Source: Candidatus Lindowiibacteriota bacterium (lineage in GTDB: Bacteria; Lindowbacteria; 2-12-FULL-62-27). From it: a stretch of 9,412 nt of DNA. Made by a program: the position numbers and the translations under genes. Below, one piece after another: positions 6,938-9,412 of the stretch; within the stretch, counting starts at the first letter, position 1, and each line of letters opens with the position of its first letter. The notes beneath the pieces were generated by a model that saw nothing but the letters and a program-made list of their open reading frames with translations, ran no database searches and was not told the origin of the DNA. The DNA is taken from assembly GCA_023249255.1 (NCBI GenBank), contig JAHFCY010000125.1, positions 1 through 9,412 on the forward strand, written 5' to 3'.

Positions 6938-9412
6938 TTAAACGTCGACTTCCTTGAATTCCCTGAACTTGATGTCATCCGTATCCTGATCCAGATAAAA
7001 TCGCACAAATGAATAAGGCTTGTCAATCTGCATCGTGTAGTTCATGATCGTCACGACGGCGCCCGGCATCACGCGGTCCCGGGCGCACACGACCCCGGGC
7101 TTGGCCTCCGACAGACGGCGATTGAGATCGAGAAGCTCCCGCTGAAGCTGGCGAATTTTTTCGGCGATGCCGCGGGCGGTCGACACAAGTTTTTTCAACA
7201 GCTCCTCCTTCTCCACCGGCAACGCGCCGTATTTTTCTTTGAGCTTATTCAGCGTCTCGATACCCTGCCGGACCGACTCGAAATTTTTCCGGTTGCCGTC
7301 CACTTCCTTCTCGATCTCGCTGATCCGGCTTCGGATCGTCGGATCGTAGCCCACCTCCACCACGGTTTTCGTCGCCACCTCCGAACCAATGGTCCTGGCC
7401 TCCACGCTTCCACCCGCGCGGATCACGCCGCCCAGCACGACGCTTCGCTTGCCGTCCCGGAGAACGACGTGCTGGCGCGCCGAAATATTCGAATGCAGAA
7501 TCGCCTCGGCCACCAGAATGTTCCCCTCGGCGAACAGGTTCGCGTTTTCCACGAATTTGGCCGTGATGTCGCCGGCGGCCCGAACGTACGTGTCGGGCGT
7601 CCCGATGATCCCCTTGTCCACCACGATGTTCCCGCCCGACTCGACAAAGCCCCGCGAAATCGCCTCCACAAAAACATCGCCCGTTGCCCGGACCACAAAT
7701 CCCTCGTCCACCGCCCCCCGCACGATCACGGTGCCGTCAAAATTGATGTTGCCGATTTCATAATTGACACTGCCTTTGTGCTCCAGAATGTTGTCGATCC
7801 GGACGACGCGGCCGGACATCACAACATGACCACTCGTGACGGCATAGAATTCGGTTCCGTCCGGCGACACCTGCACATTTTTTCCGGCGCTCAGCGTCTC
7901 GTCCTTCCCCGGCTTCGGACGCGTTTCCTCACCGAATATGTTCACGCCGACTGTCCCGTCTGTTGGAGGATATTTCTTGACCAGAAGCTGTCCCTCTTTC
8001 ACGCTCTTGAACGCCGACATCGTCCGGTAATCCACCCGGCCCGAATCGTCTTCCTTCAGCTCCTTGTCATCTTCGCCCTTGAATAAAAATTCGAGCCGCG
8101 CGCCCTCACCATCCTGCCCGGGCGTGCCTTCGGCAATGAGAAGCGGCTCCAGATAATTTCCCCGCTCGATGTACGCCGCCACCTGTTCCGCATCCACCTG
8201 CCGAACCCCCATCTCCGCCACCCGCCGCATCACCTCAGCCGCCGTGATCGGCAGTCCACCCTCCTTGGGCGGCGTCACCGTCAAAAACGCCTTCAACTTG
8301 TCCGGCGCAATGACAAAGTCAAACTTCCCGTCCAGCTTCGCCTCCGGCTGCCGGTCGGCCAGGCGCACCCGCTCGCCTTTGGATTCCTCCACCACGGTCC
8401 GCACGACTGCTTCCGACAGACCCATCGTGTATCCGCGCGACTTCAAATCCGCCAGCACAACCCGCACGTCCACGCCCTTCGCATTCTCGCCTTCCGCCGC
8501 ATACACGGTCAAAAACAACCCGTCCATGGTGTTCTCCAGCGTGTAATACCCCTCGCTCTTCTTCACCGCGGCCGCGGCGCCGCCGCCGCCTGCCATCGAC
8601 CGCACCGCCGGCAGCGTCGGTTTTGTCAGGTCCTCCCGCTTGATCGGCTTTCGATAAATTTCCAGAATGTAGGGCCGCTTGTTCAGGCCCATCACGCCTT
8701 CCGATTTGTCCTGAATCACATCGTAGGCCAGTTCCGACGGCGGAATTCCCAGCTTCTCCTCCGCCGCCTCCAATCCCTTGCGTATCTCGTCGCACGTTAC
8801 CTTCACCCGCCTCTGAGGCGGCTCCAGGTCGAAAAATTGCTTCAGTGAATCGGCCGCGTCCCCCGCCTCCTTCAACACGACACGCAACAGTTCCGACGGA
8901 CGCTCCTCCATTGTCTTGCCAGCCGGCAGGGTCAGCACATCATCTCCGGGTGGGCGGCCCAAAATAGCCCGAAGCATGCCGATTTTCCCCGTATCCTTTT
9001 TCAAAAGAACGACGTTCCGGCGAAGCTTCGCCAGGACATCGGCGGCGGCCTCGACCGGCGGCGGCGGACGCCAGTACTGACGCGTCACGCTCTCCGCGTA
9101 TTCGGCCGCAACGTAAGGATCTTTCTTGAGTTTTCCCTCCTCCACCTTCCACGTTCCCGGCCCCTCCTCCCGCGTCGCTTCGGACGTCACCGCGTTGATC
9201 GTCAACTTCACGCCTTTGGACATCTTCCGCGAATACGCCACATGACAGAGACTTGGCGCCGCCGATTCCTTCTGGAGAAACTCGGCCACAGGCTGGGACT
9301 CGATGGCAAACATATCCGCTAATTTTTTCTCCTGGCTTTCCTTGGCCAATTCCAGAAGTTCCGTGAGCCATGTTTTGAAATCCTGAATTCGCTCCTGATA
9401 CAGCTCGGACTT
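6938..9412 (-). CDS. fapA: FapA/DUF342-family protein with Jag-N-type domain, 5' end cut by the window
   Basis: The frame is open from the right edge to TAA at 6938 (824 codons), so the true start lies outside. The codon at 9349 that can serve as an in-window start is TTG, and in-frame coding continues upstream of it (KSELYQERIQDF onwards). Counting from 9349: an N-terminal unknown region (1-175); a Jag-N-like domain (181-235, with KVTCDEIRKGLEAAEEKLG and GVMGLNKRPYILEI); a Gly/Ala linker (252-262); two tandem FapA_N-like modules (277-347, 352-423); a right-handed beta-helix of short repeats (about 440-665, e.g. VVRATGDVFVEAI, SGGNIVVDKGIIG); a coiled coil (670-750); and a small C-terminal domain (751-803). 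FapA of Vibrio helps place polar flagella, but the family is widespread in bacteria without an assigned function. No flagellar genes are in the window, so a flagellar role is not supported. It heads the visible operon. Family certain, function open. Confidence 0.88.
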   Translation of the reverse strand, partial: KSELYQERIQDFKTWLTELLELAKESQEKKLADMFAIESQPVAEFLQKESAAPSLCHVAYSRKMSKGVKLTINAVTSEATREEGPGTWKVEEGKLKKDPYVAAEYAESVTRQYWRPPPPVEAAADVLAKLRRNVVLLKKDTGKIGMLRAILGRPPGDDVLTLPAGKTMEERPSELLRVVLKEAGDAADSLKQFFDLEPPQRRVKVTCDEIRKGLEAAEEKLGIPPSELAYDVIQDKSEGVMGLNKRPYILEIYRKPIKREDLTKPTLPAVRSMAGGGGAAAAVKKSEGYYTLENTMDGLFLTVYAAEGENAKGVDVRVVLADLKSRGYTMGLSEAVVRTVVEESKGERVRLADRQPEAKLDGKFDFVIAPDKLKAFLTVTPPKEGGLPITAAEVMRRVAEMGVRQVDAEQVAAYIERGNYLEPLLIAEGTPGQDGEGARLEFLFKGEDDKELKEDDSGRVDYRTMSAFKSVKEGQLLVKKYPPTDGTVGVNIFGEETRPKPGKDETLSAGKNVQVSPDGTEFYAVTSGHVVMSGRVVRIDNILEHKGSVNYEIGNINFDGTVIVRGAVDEGFVVRATGDVFVEAISRGFVESGGNIVVDKGIIGTPDTYVRAAGDITAKFVENANLFAEGNILVAEAILHSNISARQHVVLRDGKRSVVLGGVIRAGGSVEARTIGSEVATKTVVEVGYDPTIRSRISEIEKEVDGNRKNFESVRQGIETLNKLKEKYGALPVEKEELLKKLVSTARGIAEKIRQLQRELLDLNRRLSEAKPGVVCARDRVMPGAVVTIMNYTMQIDKPYSFVRFYLDQDTDDIKFREFKEVDV
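8081..8521 (-). repeat. Tandem duplication of a FapA_N-like module at protein level
   Basis: Two adjacent segments of about 72 residues (8309-8521 and 8081-8296) share a layout: a start GLFLTV / KAFLTV, a loop, a helix with VVLADLKSRGY / VMRRVAEMGV, a second helix SEAVVRTVVEE / AEQVAAYIERG, and a closing strand KFDFVI / RLEFLF. Identity is low, so this is an old duplication or a bipartite domain; nucleotide repeat is not evident. Confidence 0.6.
8645..8809 (-). other. Jag-N-type (KhpB N-terminal-like) domain within the FapA-like gene
   Basis: These codons encode about 55 residues with the pattern of Jag-N domains: a conserved short strand (VKVT), a helix (CDEIRKGLEAAEEKLG), a PPSELAYDVI segment and the characteristic GVMGLNKRPYILEI, matching the family's KGxLGxGxKPAxVxV ending. 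In KhpB/Jag this domain sits in front of KH and R3H RNA-binding domains; here it precedes FapA_N. The family is recognised by pattern only, without a profile search. Confidence 0.7.

Noticed and set aside
7469-8086. 205-codon open frame on the plus strand
   Set aside because: It is antisense to the FapA-like beta-helix region, with His/Arg-rich shadow composition.
1-9412. CRISPR array, tRNA, rRNA, insertion sequence, prophage or att site
   Set aside because: No regularly spaced repeats, cloverleaf, transposase or integrase pattern was seen; the window is almost entirely coding on one strand.

Overview
The window is a block of seven genes, all on the minus strand and tightly packed. Read in the direction of transcription (right to left) they are: a FapA/DUF342-family protein with an N-terminal Jag-N-type domain (cut by the right edge), a GT28/MGDG-synthase-like glycosyltransferase, a divergent LpxL/HtrB-like acyltransferase, peptide chain release factor 2 (prfB), a polytopic membrane protein resembling DUF5693, an FtsX-like division protein, and an EnvC-like murein hydrolase activator (cut by the left edge). 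Gaps between genes are 48, 33 and 48 nt, and the other three junctions overlap by 1 or 4 nt (TAATG, ATGA, ATGA). No intrinsic terminator is visible between genes, so the block looks like one transcription unit running past both edges.

The organism is a bacterium with a fairly GC-rich genome. The lipid-A-type acyltransferase fold and the EnvC-type amidase activator suggest a diderm (Gram-negative-type) envelope. Of six start codons visible inside the window, only the glycosyltransferase has a plausible Shine-Dalgarno sequence; the rest rely on overlap or close coupling, or lack an obvious site. The gene mixture does not match any model genome I recognise and would fit a poorly sampled phylum, but I cannot assign one. 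The presence of an intact RF2, whose own gene ends in TGA, supports the standard meaning of UGA.

Right region (about 5.67-9.41 kb): the FapA-like protein is a large cytosolic beta-helix/coiled-coil protein of poorly defined role, followed by a lipid glycosyltransferase. Middle (about 3.71-5.64 kb): the acyltransferase and prfB. The acyltransferase keeps the catalytic histidine but has Gln where the family has Glu/Asp. The prfB gene has no programmed frameshift. Left (about 1-3.71 kb): a membrane protein of unknown function, then ftsX and envC, overlapping by ATGA. FtsX is expected to hold EnvC in the periplasm and switch it to activate cell-wall amidases at the septum; the ATPase partner ftsE is not next to ftsX here.

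The common theme is envelope construction: glycolipid synthesis, lipid acylation and septal peptidoglycan splitting, with one translation factor embedded among them. The seven genes leave no stretch over 50 nt without coding sequence. The most notable points are the orphan ftsX with a divergent coupling loop, the acyltransferase with a changed catalytic residue, the unknown membrane protein directly upstream of ftsX, and the Jag-N/FapA fusion with a duplicated module.
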